DNA from: Oceanobacillus oncorhynchi
Lineage (GTDB): Bacteria > Bacillota > Bacilli > Bacillales > Amphibacillaceae
Length of the DNA stretch: 64,000 bases
Reading direction: 5' to 3'
NCBI RefSeq assembly: GCF_000821065.1
Contig: NZ_CDGG01000001.1
Location: 4,030,001 to 4,094,000 of the forward strand
This document shows positions 47,643-56,515 of the stretch, piece by piece; the first letter of the stretch is position 1; each line of letters opens with the position of its first letter. The position numbers were made by a program, and so were the translations under genes. The notes under the pieces were generated by a model. That model searched no databases and was not told the origin of the DNA. It saw only the letters and a program-made list of their open reading frames with translations.

Positions 47643-48651
47643 TCAAAGGTTAACGATTACCACCCAGCTGCAATTTTTACATGTTTTGCAGCGCATGCTT
47701 TCCAGAGGCCTTACCCTCGTCCATTCCTTAGATGCAATGAAATATTACGGTGAGTTAGAACACATTTCCAAACAGGTTTTAAGTAATCTGGAAGCGGGAA
47801 AGCAGCTGGATGAAGCAATGGATCAGGCTGGTTTCCACCATTCCATTGTCTCTTACCTTTTTGTAGTAAGGGAAAAAGCAGATATTTATGAACGAATCGA
47901 GCATTGCTATCAATTATTTCAGCAACGCGTTCACTACATTCGTAAATTTCAGCAAACAGTGCGTTATCCCCTTATATTAATGATAATTTTCAGCGGGCTG
48001 TTATTTTTTATTTATTCACGCGTCATCCCTTCCTTCCAGCAGCTGATGTTTGGTGAGCTTCCCATGCTGCTGCAGACTGTTATTTTTCTTTCTGCATGGC
48101 TCGGATATTCTCTCCTAATTCTTCTTGTTTTTTCCACCCTTGTTGTACTTGTTTGGCTATTTTCAAGAAATAATATCTCTTTAGAAACAAAACTGTCTAT
48201 ATATAAACGAGTGCCTCTCTACCGCTCTTACGTAAAAAGACAAACATCCTTCCACTTTGCCGCATTATACAGCTCTCTCCTGCAAACCGGAATGCCGATG
48301 AAGGAATTATTAAATTATATGTCCCGGCAGACTAAGCTCCCGATTATTTCTTATTACGCGAAGCAGATGCAGCTGGAATACTTTAAAGGAAGAACCATTC
48401 ACGGACTGTTAACAACAATGGAATTTTTAGAGAGTCATCTGACGGATATTTTATCCTCTAATATGGATGCGAAAAGCCTGGCGAAGGATTTAGCTATCTA
48501 TGCAGATATTTCGATTGATACCATGTATCAGCGGCTTCAAAAAAGCATTGTTTATATCCAACCGGTTTTTTTCTCAATTATCGGCGCATTTATCATATTG
48601 ATTTACGTTAGTCTGATGTCGCCTATGTTTGAATTGATGAATACAATGTAA
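47611..48651 (+). CDS. comGB: competence pilus platform protein ComGB
   Basis: 346 residues from ATG 47611, overlapping the end of comGA by 32 bases. GspF/PilC-type membrane platform: two cytoplasmic helical domains (about 20-120 and 215-315) and three membrane helices (about 140-160, 180-205, 320-343). It connects the ComGA ATPase with the pseudopilin fibre. Confidence 0.93.
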   Translation: MALLKRFLPNNQRLTITTQLQFLHVLQRMLSRGLTLVHSLDAMKYYGELEHISKQVLSNLEAGKQLDEAMDQAGFHHSIVSYLFVVREKADIYERIEHCYQLFQQRVHYIRKFQQTVRYPLILMIIFSGLLFFIYSRVIPSFQQLMFGELPMLLQTVIFLSAWLGYSLLILLVFSTLVVLVWLFSRNNISLETKLSIYKRVPLYRSYVKRQTSFHFAALYSSLLQTGMPMKELLNYMSRQTKLPIISYYAKQMQLEYFKGRTIHGLLTTMEFLESHLTDILSSNMDAKSLAKDLAIYADISIDTMYQRLQKSIVYIQPVFFSIIGAFIILIYVSLMSPMFELMNTM

Positions 48652-48663
48652 AGGAGCGGTTTT

Positions 48664-48969
48664 ATGTTAAAAAGTTCAAAAGCATTTACACTGATTGAAA
48701 TGTTGATAGTTTTAATGGTTATCTCGGTAATAATGATTTTAATTATACCGAATCTGGGAAAGAAAACAGGGGATGTTCACTCGAAGGGCTGTGATGCATT
48801 AATTTCTGTCGTACAAGCTCAGGCAGATGCTTATCATATTGATACAGGCAATTTACCTTCCAGTATGAATCAGCTGGTAAGCGCTGATTATATCACCGAA
48901 GACCAGCGGACATGCTCAAACGGAAATGAGCTCTCCATTTCTAATGGTGTTGTAAATGCTTCAAACTGA
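48664..48969 (+). CDS. comGC: major competence pseudopilin ComGC
   Basis: 101 residues with a short leader and the class III prepilin site KAFTLIEMLIVLMVISVI (cleavage before Phe by ComC). Two cysteines (about 43 and 84) probably form the known intramolecular disulfide. It forms the body of the transformation pseudopilus. Confidence 0.95.
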   Translation: MLKSSKAFTLIEMLIVLMVISVIMILIIPNLGKKTGDVHSKGCDALISVVQAQADAYHIDTGNLPSSMNQLVSADYITEDQRTCSNGNELSISNGVVNASN

Positions 48970-49387
48970 ACGAGGGTTTACACTGATTGAGGCATTATTC
49001 GCATTATCCATCCTGTCGATTATTCTTTTACTCATTCCAAGGCAGCAGGTGGAGCAAATAGAAAAATTAGAGCTGCAGCATTTTTTTGATACATTAGAAA
49101 TGGATGTGCTCTACTTGCAAAGCACAGCAGGCATGCAGGAAAACGATATCCCATATGTACTAAAGTTTAACCCGGACAGCTACAGCATTGTGCTTGATCG
49201 ATTCAGAGAAATCAAGCGGGAATATCCGGCTCAATTTTCGTTAGTAACCTCATTTCCCAAAAATGTTGAATTCTACATCAGCGGGGTTATAAAAAACCCC
49301 CAGACGATTCGAGTAAGCTTGGCAGGAGAGCCTTATCAGATTGTATTTCCGTTAGGGAAAGGCAGATACTATGTGGAAAAAAGATAA
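48956..49387 (+). CDS. comGD: minor competence pseudopilin ComGD
   Basis: 143 residues beginning MLQTERGFTLIEALFALSIL, a prepilin motif; overlaps comGC by 14 bases. C-terminal globular domain with no cysteine. Minor pilin of the comG operon. Confidence 0.92.
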   Translation: MLQTERGFTLIEALFALSILSIILLLIPRQQVEQIEKLELQHFFDTLEMDVLYLQSTAGMQENDIPYVLKFNPDSYSIVLDRFREIKREYPAQFSLVTSFPKNVEFYISGVIKNPQTIRVSLAGEPYQIVFPLGKGRYYVEKR

Positions 49388-49709
49388 AGGGTTTACCTTA
49401 TTTGAAACTTTAATCGCATCCCTGCTTCTATTCTCCATGCTCACGATACTTTTGCCGCTTCTCTCCATCATTGCCAAAGAACAGTACAATTCCATTGAAA
49501 AAGTACAAATCACAAGTAAATTACATGATGACATGCAGGGCGTGCTGGCGGGAGCGGCACCTTTTCAGGACTACTACACCGTAACTCCATATCAGACGCC
49601 TGCAGCCTTCTCTTTTTCGCTGGAAGGTGAGTACCTGAAAGGATGTGCTGAATGGACTAATGCAAAACAAAAAAAAGAGAGTAAATGCCTCTACGCGATT
49701 ATGGAGTAA
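49371..49709 (+). CDS. comGE: minor competence pseudopilin ComGE
   Basis: 112 residues starting MWKKDKGFTLFETLIASLLL; prepilin-type N-terminus, overlap of 17 bases with comGD. Two cysteines lie near the C-terminus (KGCAEW, SKCLY). Similarity to the family is weak outside the leader, so the call depends on position in the operon. Confidence 0.88.
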   Translation: MWKKDKGFTLFETLIASLLLFSMLTILLPLLSIIAKEQYNSIEKVQITSKLHDDMQGVLAGAAPFQDYYTVTPYQTPAAFSFSLEGEYLKGCAEWTNAKQKKESKCLYAIME

Positions 49710-50127
49710 TACAAAAGGTTTTACATTCATTTCAATGCTTGTTGCTATGACCGTCCTGGTATTAACACTGCCTTTTGTATCTTACGCTCTGTCTGCATTG
49801 CAGCTGAAACAAACAAATACGGAAGCCTTATCTGTACAACAATTTTTCACTCAATTACACTATGATGTCATGTCTTCCTCTTCTGCGCATGTAGCGAATA
49901 ATCAATTATATATCCGTGCTGCCGATCGAAACGACCATACAGAAAGTATAGCCCGCGTCAGCCTCTACAATAATACGGTACGCAGGCAGGTAAATGGATT
50001 AGGCCATGAAATTTATCTTCGTCAGGTTGCTGATATTACGTTTGAAGAACATGCAAACGCCATTTATTTAACCATTACCAAAGAATCAGGTGACGTTTAT
50101 GAAAAAACGATTTACAATTATCCATAA
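49645..50127 (+). CDS. comGF: minor competence pseudopilin ComGF
   Basis: 160 residues from ATG 49645 (or 155 from 49660), overlapping comGE by 50-65 bases. The N-terminal basic leader ends in NTKGFTFISMLVAMTVLVLT, a recognisable prepilin motif. The C-terminal domain contains VRRQVNGLGHEIYLRQVADI, matching the conserved RxRVDGxGH segment of B. subtilis ComGF. No clear ribosome site is seen, so coupling to comGE is likely. Confidence 0.88.
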   Translation: MLNGLMQNKKKRVNASTRLWSNTKGFTFISMLVAMTVLVLTLPFVSYALSALQLKQTNTEALSVQQFFTQLHYDVMSSSSAHVANNQLYIRAADRNDHTESIARVSLYNNTVRRQVNGLGHEIYLRQVADITFEEHANAIYLTITKESGDVYEKTIYNYP

Positions 50128-50467
50128 TCAGCAAGGGTTTTTATTATTTCATGTCGTCTGGGTAATTCTTATTGTATTTCTTTCAATCCAGTTTTTGCTT
50201 TATCATTACCATACGTCAAAAGCTGTCGCTCAAAACCAGCTGTATCATATAGAAATAGAAACACTTTTTCAAATGGCATATCAGCAATTACGGAACGAAA
50301 CAGGTGATGATGAGATTTCTTTTCCCTATCAGACTGATTATGTTTTTCCTCAAGGAGATGTTACCATAACACTTCACAAAGAAAGAAACAATACAATTTA
50401 TATCGTTTTTTTAATCAAACCGACAGATAGCAATCATACTTATCGATTATCCCGCCCTTACGTATAA
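50099..50467 (+). CDS. comGG: minor competence pilus protein ComGG
   Basis: 122 residues from ATG 50099, six bases after AGGTGA; overlaps comGF by 29 bases. A hydrophobic N-terminal helix (QQGFLLFHVVWVILIVFLSI) lacks the Glu+5 of a full prepilin site, as in B. subtilis ComGG. Last gene of the comG operon. Confidence 0.88.
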   Translation: MKKRFTIIHNQQGFLLFHVVWVILIVFLSIQFLLYHYHTSKAVAQNQLYHIEIETLFQMAYQQLRNETGDDEISFPYQTDYVFPQGDVTITLHKERNNTIYIVFLIKPTDSNHTYRLSRPYV

Positions 50468-50554
50468 AAGGACAGATTCAGCATTAATGTGAATGATTTT
50501 TCATTGTTTTGAAATTAAATCTATGCTAATTGGGCATGATATCTTTAAGAATCG

Positions 50555-50583
50555 TTTACAATCCTTTCTTGCTCGTATATAAT
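50555..50583 (+). promoter_or_regulatory. yqgY promoter
   Basis: TTTACA (50555-50560), 17-bp spacer, TATAAT (50578-50583), 38 bases before the yqgY start. Confidence 0.75.
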
Positions 50584-50620
50584 AACTATGAGAACGTTAC
50601 CTATAAAGGAGGGGGAAGAC

Positions 50621-50863
50621 ATGGACCGCATGTTTCGTGTTCTTGCCTTTTGGACAGGTATTTTTACAGTTATGTTTTATGTAGGTGACATGCTGAATAC
50701 TGCACTATTATTCCTGGTTCAAACGGCGTTTTTCCTTACACTGAGTTACTTAAAGCTGTCTGAACGTATGTACATGTATCTATTTGGTGCATATTGTACG
50801 GTATTTATTGTTGGATATACTTGGTATTCTGAGTTTATCCTGGTACCTGGATTTGGACATTAA
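50621..50863 (+). CDS. yqgY: DUF2626 family membrane protein (YqgY)
   Basis: 80 residues from ATG 50621, after AAAGGAGGGGGAA; an upstream ATG at 50588 precedes that site. Three hydrophobic segments (about 6-24, 27-44, 50-68) and the family ending ILVPGFGH. Unknown function. Its terminator is the insertion site of a group II intron. Confidence 0.9.
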   Translation: MDRMFRVLAFWTGIFTVMFYVGDMLNTALLFLVQTAFFLTLSYLKLSERMYMYLFGAYCTVFIVGYTWYSEFILVPGFGH

Positions 50864-50871
50864 AAACATCG

Positions 50872-50911
50872 AAAAAAGACCATCTGTATTGGATTATAGA
50901 TGGTCTTTTTT
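50872..50911 (+). terminator. yqgY terminator, intron target
   Basis: A6 GACCATCT and complement with T6 tail. The group II intron begins four bases after the T run. Confidence 0.92.
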
Positions 50912-50915
50912 CTAT

Positions 50916-52787
50916 GTGCGCCAGGCATGGCGACTATCTAGGTGGTGGAAATCCACTGTGGAGGTACACATCGACCAACCACTAGAGAAGCGCAAAGCAT
51001 TTATCGTGAGGTAAAGGCTGAAGGAAGCGTGTATCAAAATCTTGGCTCGACGAACAGAAATCTGATACGAAGGCTCTGTAGGCGGATAAGGCTCCATAAC
51101 AAGTCAAAATCCAAAAGATGTGCGTAACCCTGCAGAGTAAATTAGGCGAGTAAAAGAGGAAAGATAGTTGTCTTACCCTGGGAGGTCTCACGGACAGCTG
51201 AGGAGTCCCCTAAAAAGAAAGCTGGTCGAAAAAGGTTTATCGTGAGAAGTCAGCCGATGCCGTAGTAGTGATGAAAATCATGAAGGGCTGAACAATTTAT
51301 AGTGTTTCTACGCCATGAATGCACGAAGAATAAACTTCTGAATGTGTTAATGATGAAAGTATGAGCGTATCTCAGAGGATAGTCAAAATAGAAGTGTTCT
51401 CCGTCACATGAAAGGAAAGGAAGAAACGAGTGTGGAAATTTTAGAAAAGATTTTAAGCGATCAAAATATGAACGAAGCCTATCTTCGAGTGTACCGAAAC
51501 AAAGGTGCAGGTGGGGTAGACGGCGTAACAGTAAATGAACTGAAAGCATACCTAAGGAAACACAAAGAGGAATTGCGAACGCAAATCCAGAAAAGAAAAT
51601 ACAAACCAATGCCAGCACTGCGCGTAGAAATTCCGAAAGAAAATGGAAAGATGCGCAAATTGGGTATTCCAACAGTGGTTGACAGAGTTGTCCAACAGGC
51701 AATTAGTCAAGTGCTCAGCCCGATATTTGAAAAACAATTCAGTGACTACAGTTATGGTTTCAGACCAAGAAGAAGTTGCGAAATGGCAATCACGCAAGTA
51801 TTGGAATATATCAATGACGGATACCAGTGGTTAGTGGATATTGACCTGGAACGATTTTTCGATACTGTCCATCATGATAAGTTAATGCGAATAATCTCGC
51901 ACACAATCAAAGATGGTGATGTCATTTCTCTGATACGAAAATACCTCGTAAGTGGTGTGATGGTCGATGGGAAATATGAAGATACAACTATAGGAACCCC
52001 ACAGGGAGGCAACCTTAGTCCACTTCTAAGTAACATTATGTTGAATGAGTTAGATAAGGAACTGGAGGCAAGAGGTCTGCGTTTCGTAAGATACGCAGAC
52101 GATAGCCTTATCTTTGTCAAAAGTGAAAAGGCGGCAAATAGAGTTCTTACTTCCATTACAACATTTATCGAAGAGAAACTGGGGCTAAAGGTAAATATGG
52201 AGAAAAGTAAAATCTCACGCCCTACGAAAACAACATTTCTAGGCTTTGGTTTTTACTATGACTCAAATAAGAGGAAATTTCAACCGAGACCCAGTAAAAC
52301 GTCGGTTCAAAAATTCCAAAGGAAACTGCGCCGATTAACAAAGCGAAATTGGAGTATTTCCTTAAACGACAGAATCATCAAGTTAAAACAGGTCATGTAT
52401 GGTTGGGTCAACTATTTTAGGGTAGCTAATATGAAGAGCGTTTTAGAGTCTATAGATGCGAAGTTGCGCTCCAGAATAAGAGTAATTATCTGGAAACAAT
52501 GGAAGAACAACAAAAAGAGAATTAAATCTCTCATACAACTTGGTATACCAAAGGAAGAAGCCAAGGGGCTAACCTATTGTAGGAAAGGTTTCCGATTTAC
52601 TGGGTTGTCGAAAGTTGTTCAGAGAGCATTGTCTAATAAAAGACTAAAGCAAAGAGGTATCCCCTTTGCCTTAGACCGTTATCTAAAAGTACACACTGAA
52701 ATATAAATTGAACCGCCGTATACGGAACCGTATGTACTGGTGGTGTGAGAGGGGCGAAAAGTTATTTAGCTTTTCCCTCTACTCGAT
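50916..52787 (+). mobile_element. group IIC intron
   Basis: About 1.87 kb. Starts GTGCGCC four bases after the yqgY terminator, the usual site for class C introns. About 490 bases of structured non-coding RNA (domains I-III) come first, then the reverse transcriptase gene in domain IV. Domain V is at about 52710-52744 (ACCGCC with CGC triad, CGTATACG GAAC CGTATGTAC). Domain VI ends CCCTCTACTCGAT. The 3' boundary is inferred and may be off by a few bases. Confidence 0.9.
51408..52706 (+). CDS. ltrA: group II intron reverse transcriptase/maturase
   Basis: 432 residues. Reverse transcriptase blocks with YGFRPRRSCEMAI (about 116-128), VDIDLERFFDTV, the catalytic YADD (229-232) and GFGFYYDSNKRK, followed by the maturase X domain (FQRKLRRLTKRNWS...). 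There is no C-terminal endonuclease domain, as expected for class C. GTG 51432, nearer AAAGGAAGG, is an alternative start. All motifs look intact. Confidence 0.95.
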   Translation: MKGKEETSVEILEKILSDQNMNEAYLRVYRNKGAGGVDGVTVNELKAYLRKHKEELRTQIQKRKYKPMPALRVEIPKENGKMRKLGIPTVVDRVVQQAISQVLSPIFEKQFSDYSYGFRPRRSCEMAITQVLEYINDGYQWLVDIDLERFFDTVHHDKLMRIISHTIKDGDVISLIRKYLVSGVMVDGKYEDTTIGTPQGGNLSPLLSNIMLNELDKELEARGLRFVRYADDSLIFVKSEKAANRVLTSITTFIEEKLGLKVNMEKSKISRPTKTTFLGFGFYYDSNKRKFQPRPSKTSVQKFQRKLRRLTKRNWSISLNDRIIKLKQVMYGWVNYFRVANMKSVLESIDAKLRSRIRVIIWKQWKNNKKRIKSLIQLGIPKEEAKGLTYCRKGFRFTGLSKVVQRALSNKRLKQRGIPFALDRYLKVHTEI

Positions 52788-52822
52788 TTAATTTTGGTCC
52801 CCGCAATAAAGATACTACCTTT

Positions 52823-53452
52823 CTATGCCGGAAAAAAAGGATTATTTTTCTTCTCATAGCCGATTGTCGTTGCTGGCCCGTGGCCGGGAAGAACCGTCAG
52901 ATCCTCCGGCAAACGATATAATTTCTCCCTTACCGAATGCTCAAGAATATCTATATCTCCATCGACTAAATCTGTTCTTCCAATCCCCTGTTGAAACAGG
53001 ACATCTCCGCAAACAGCAAAATTATCTTCAGGGAAAACAAAGCTGATGCTTCCCGGCGAATGACCAGGGGTGTGTAATGCCTCCATGAAAAATCCGCCAG
53101 CTTCCAATGGTCCTTCTTCTAATTCTTTATCTGCCGCTTGCGCAGTTACAGGCTGACCCATTAATTTAGCTGATCCATTTAATTTAGGCTCCCCTAACCA
53201 ATCCCATTCAGCTTTATGAAGATAAACCGGTGCATTTGTAAATTCCCGAATCCCTTCCAAACCACCGATATGATCAAAATGAGCATGGGTCAGTAATATT
53301 GCCCTCACGTTCAGCTGATGTTTTTCAATGGCAGCAATAATCTTCTCCGGTTCACCGCCGGGGTCGATAACTAAAGCATCTTTTTCTTCTTTTTTGTAAA
53401 CGATATAGCAATTTGCCTGGACTAAACCTACCGGCATCGCAATAATTTCCAT
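52823..53452 (-). CDS. yqgX: MBL-fold metallo-hydrolase (YqgX)
   Basis: 209 residues. Glyoxalase II-like beta-lactamase fold with metal ligands in LTHAHFDHIGG (His56, His58, Asp60, His61), LHTPGHSPGS, CGDVLF and VLPGHGPATTIG. It probably hydrolyses a thioester; YqgX relatives have been linked to methylglyoxal/bacillithiol metabolism, without proof here. Next to yqgY and yqgW as in B. subtilis, with the intron inserted between. Confidence 0.93.
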   Translation of the reverse strand: MEIIAMPVGLVQANCYIVYKKEEKDALVIDPGGEPEKIIAAIEKHQLNVRAILLTHAHFDHIGGLEGIREFTNAPVYLHKAEWDWLGEPKLNGSAKLMGQPVTAQAADKELEEGPLEAGGFFMEALHTPGHSPGSISFVFPEDNFAVCGDVLFQQGIGRTDLVDGDIDILEHSVREKLYRLPEDLTVLPGHGPATTIGYEKKNNPFFPA

Positions 53453-53594
53453 ACCTATCTCTCCATTCTTTTATAATAACTCGACAAACACTTGGAAATA
53501 CTATAAAATATAAATAGTTTAACGATAATTACATAGTATTAAATACTGACTTTTTACACAAGAATAATTACGTTGAAAAGGAGGAAAATTTCGG

Positions 53595-53768
53595 ATGAGC
53601 CATATTATATTAGGAGTTATATTTTTAGCAGTTGCACTATTAGCGGTCGTATCAGTGATTCGTCAGTTGAAATATAAAAATATACTGGCGCTGTTATTTT
53701 CTGCTCTGACTGCAGTTGTCTTTGGATTCTTCTCCATCGCGACTATTATTTCAGAAATTACGGGCTAA
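53595..53768 (+). CDS. yqgW: DUF2759 family membrane protein (YqgW)
   Basis: 57 residues with AAGGAGG nine bases before ATG. Two hydrophobic segments (about 3-22 and 30-54) joined by a basic turn RQLKYKN. Small conserved membrane protein of unknown function, in the B. subtilis position next to yqgX. Confidence 0.85.
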   Translation: MSHIILGVIFLAVALLAVVSVIRQLKYKNILALLFSALTAVVFGFFSIATIISEITG

Positions 53769-53776
53769 AACGAAAC

Positions 53777-53824
53777 GGACAGATTCTTTTTATGTTGCAT
53801 AACATGAAAGGAGTCTGTTTTTTA
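53777..53824 (+). terminator. yqgW terminator
   Basis: A 16-bp stem (AGATTCTTTTTATGTT with AACATGAAAGGAGTCT, wobble pairs) and 4-nt loop, T6 tail. Confidence 0.8.
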
Positions 53825-53844
53825 TTGCACTTTTAGGAGTATCT

Positions 53845-53928
53845 AAAAAGTTGGTGGCGGCCGCTTCAACGGGTTTCATGAAGTGAGTAATATCAGGATT
53901 CAGAACTACACTCCACTTCCCGCAGCGT
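53845..53928 (+). repeat. dispersed repeat family R2, copy 2
   Basis: AAAAAGTTGGTGGCGGCCGC..., CAACGGGTTTCATG, GAGTAAT and CAGG. Homologous to 31452-31535 (minus) and in part to 62405-62437. The surrounding 53829-54110 has no credible gene. Confidence 0.7.
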
Positions 53929-54123
53929 ATATCTCGTTAACAACAACACTGTGTTTTAAAAGTCTAATAGTGCTCCTGATTTTTCTTATCTTAAAAAAGC
54001 CTGTTCTCCAAATAGTAAAAATAAAAAATACCACAGGAAGCAAAATAAGCCTGATTAAGGCATCTTCACTTTTATACATACTCATTTGCAAGTAATTATA
54101 AATACGAAGCCAGGAGTGATTAA

Positions 54124-54204
54124 ATGCGACTTTCTAAAGCAGACCTGCTGGGCAGCATCATTATGTTCATCACTCTTTGTGTTTTTTTATTTATTCTTTT
54201 ATGA
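54124..54204 (+). CDS. small membrane peptide, 26 aa
   Basis: Twenty-six codons with AGGAGTG six bases before ATG. It begins MRLSKADLLGSIIMF and has one hydrophobic helix (about 8-26). The stop TGA overlaps the ATG of the next small frame. Family not recognised. The ribosome site and the coupled second frame make it plausible, but the size limits certainty. Confidence 0.5.
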   Translation: MRLSKADLLGSIIMFITLCVFLFILL

Positions 54205-54302
54205 AAGAGCCGAGATTCTTTAATATTGCATTTATAGCAATCGTTTTTGTTTATTTTATTAGATTATTTGTAAAGCAAAAATACAACAATAGAAACAGCT
54301 GA
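54201..54302 (+). CDS. small membrane peptide, 33 aa
   Basis: Thirty-three codons starting in the stop codon of the preceding frame (ATGA overlap). MKEPRFFNIAFIAIVFVYFI, then a basic tail (KQKYNNRNS): one membrane helix, about residues 7-24. A terminator follows at 54316. Unknown function; probably translated with the upstream peptide. Confidence 0.5.
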   Translation: MKEPRFFNIAFIAIVFVYFIRLFVKQKYNNRNS

Positions 54303-54315
54303 TTAATTAATACAG

Positions 54316-54354
54316 AAAAAACGATGCAGGCGCTCATCACCTGCATCGTTTTTA
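54316..54354. terminator. bidirectional terminator, small ORFs and ltaS-type gene
   Basis: AAAACGATGCAGG and complement with a 9-nt loop and A/T runs on both sides, between convergent genes. Confidence 0.9.
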
Positions 54355-56295
54355 TTATTCTTCTTCCTCATCTCCAAAATCAACAAATCGGAATAAGTCT
54401 CCGTATATGATGGAGTCGGAATAAGAAAGCTCTGTATCCACTTGTTCTTGAATGGAGTCACAAGCACTTTCTACTTGTTCTAATTCTTCACTTGCTTCTT
54501 CCTCAGAATCAGTCTCTTCTTCAATGGCCTGATCCATTGACTCTCCGGTTTCGCGGTCATAACAGATTCCAGCTGTACTTACATAATCATCACTGACAAA
54601 ATCGCCATTACGTAATGCGATATAGTCTTTTCTGTCATCACTGAATAAGTCATTACCGAAATAGATATCCTCGCCAGGGTCGACATCAAGCATGTTCAAC
54701 ATGGTTGGCTTCAAGTCGATTTGACCGGCAATCTCATCCATTACTTGGCCATTACCGTCTCCAGGGATGTGGATAAATAATGGTACACGCTGCAATTGCA
54801 CCTGATCATACGGAGTAATTTCATCCTGATCTAAATATTGGGCCATCGCTTTATTATGGTTTGCGCTGATTCCAATATGGTCACCCATAATAACGATAAT
54901 GGAATCCTCATACATACCGGATTCTTTCAATTCATCAAAGAATTCTTCAATTGCCTCATCCATATAACGGACAGTTGGGATATAACTGTTCAGTGTATTG
55001 GAATTGGAATCAAATTTATCAATTGTTGCATCTTCCTCATCTAATTCAAACGGGAAGTGATTTGTCAGTAAAATCATTTTGGAATAGAACGGCTCTTCCA
55101 AATCCTCCAGAAGCGGGATAGATTGTTCAAAGAACGGTTTGTCTTTCAAACCCCATCCTACAGAATCTTCTGGTGTGACATCGTATGATTCCTCACCAAG
55201 GAATTCATCGATTTCTAAGCTGTCATACATAGCATCTCTATTCCAAAAGCTTTTGTTGTTCGCATGCAATACGGAAGAAGTATAACCGGCTTCTTTAATC
55301 ATTTCCGGGAAGGAATGATAATCATTTCCTCCGTGGGTAAAGAATACAGCACCGCGGGACAGCGGGTACAATGAATTTTCTACTAAGAACTCGGAATCAG
55401 ATGTATTTCCCTGACCAGTTTGTTCATAGAAATTATCAAAGTAATACGTATCCTCATCTTGAGCTAAATCATTCAGGAACGGCGTAACCTCTTCCCCATT
55501 AACTTCACTGTTCATCACAAAATGCTGCAATGATTCTGCATTAAGGAAAATAATATTTTTATCCTTCGCAACACCATTCATCTCTTCACTGCGCTCATGA
55601 TCTACATTTTCTTCTATAAATTCCTGAATTTCAGGAATTTCATTTCCGTCAGCAAAAACACGCTGTGATTCATTTTTAGAATGAACAACTACATCGTATA
55701 CATGATAGTTAAGCAGCCCGATATTTTTCACTAAATATTCGCGATCAAAACCACGGGTGAATAACTGCGGTCTTTCCATTTCTGCTAAGAAAAAGTTACC
55801 TGCAAGTAAAACTAATGAAAACGCCAGAACACCGACTTTTCCACTTCTAGGGTACAAGACAGATAAACTTCCTGCAAATTTCTTACTTATATACCAGACA
55901 ATCGCCACATCAGCAAAAATGAAAAGGTCCCATGGCTTAATCAAAGTTAAGATACTGGATCCTAAATCTGTCATATTGCTTCCCATAAATAATTGCGGGA
56001 TGGTGATAAAGTCTGTGAATTGGCGATAGAATACCAGATTTGCCCAGACAATCAGTGACATCGCCAGCATCGCATACCGAATATATTTCATTTGTCTGGA
56101 AGACTTTTTAAACCAGACCCCTAATGCCAGTATTAAGAATGCTGACACAAATGGATTAATAAACAGAATTAATTCCTGCATGGAGTTATCAAGTTCAATA
56201 TTAAATACAAATCGATAGACAATATACGTTTTCAGGCCAAGAAGTAACGCCGCTATGACATAGAGCGGTATCTTTGGCTTTTTAAATCGTTTCAT
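54355..56295 (-). CDS. LTA synthase family protein (YqgS-type)
   Basis: 646 residues. Five membrane helices (about 8-28, 42-62, 72-92, 122-138, 153-172), then an extracellular sulfatase-fold domain. Catalytic residues match LtaS: Glu254 (FLNAESLQ), Thr298 (GQGNTSDSE), and the MGDHIG metal site. It transfers glycerol-phosphate from phosphatidylglycerol to lipoteichoic acid or primes it. The gene occupies the yqgS place next to glcK. An acidic insertion (EEETDSEEEASEEL) and tail (DFGDEEEE) at the C-terminus are unusual. Confidence 0.93.
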   Translation of the reverse strand: MKRFKKPKIPLYVIAALLLGLKTYIVYRFVFNIELDNSMQELILFINPFVSAFLILALGVWFKKSSRQMKYIRYAMLAMSLIVWANLVFYRQFTDFITIPQLFMGSNMTDLGSSILTLIKPWDLFIFADVAIVWYISKKFAGSLSVLYPRSGKVGVLAFSLVLLAGNFFLAEMERPQLFTRGFDREYLVKNIGLLNYHVYDVVVHSKNESQRVFADGNEIPEIQEFIEENVDHERSEEMNGVAKDKNIIFLNAESLQHFVMNSEVNGEEVTPFLNDLAQDEDTYYFDNFYEQTGQGNTSDSEFLVENSLYPLSRGAVFFTHGGNDYHSFPEMIKEAGYTSSVLHANNKSFWNRDAMYDSLEIDEFLGEESYDVTPEDSVGWGLKDKPFFEQSIPLLEDLEEPFYSKMILLTNHFPFELDEEDATIDKFDSNSNTLNSYIPTVRYMDEAIEEFFDELKESGMYEDSIIVIMGDHIGISANHNKAMAQYLDQDEITPYDQVQLQRVPLFIHIPGDGNGQVMDEIAGQIDLKPTMLNMLDVDPGEDIYFGNDLFSDDRKDYIALRNGDFVSDDYVSTAGICYDRETGESMDQAIEEETDSEEEASEELEQVESACDSIQEQVDTELSYSDSIIYGDLFRFVDFGDEEEE

Positions 56296-56515
56296 TATAT
56301 CCTCTCCTAAATAATAAAAACAGGAATTCGAGTTTATCCTTTAACATACTTCTTCCCATTTTATAAACTAATGTAAACCTACAATTAATGAATTCTACAT
56401 CTTTTTCATACGATTTGGCAAGCAAAAGGTTTCACATTAAATCATTTTATTTTAATACCCGTTCATAAATTACTATTTTAGTAGATAATCTAAAAAAATC
56501 AAGTCTGAAAATCAA

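Noticed and set aside
53883-54095. Overlapping frames on both strands (53883-54095 plus, 53906-54091 minus)
   Set aside because: Neither has a ribosome site; the first 45 bases of the plus frame are repeat DNA. The hydrophobic minus frame remains a remote possibility.
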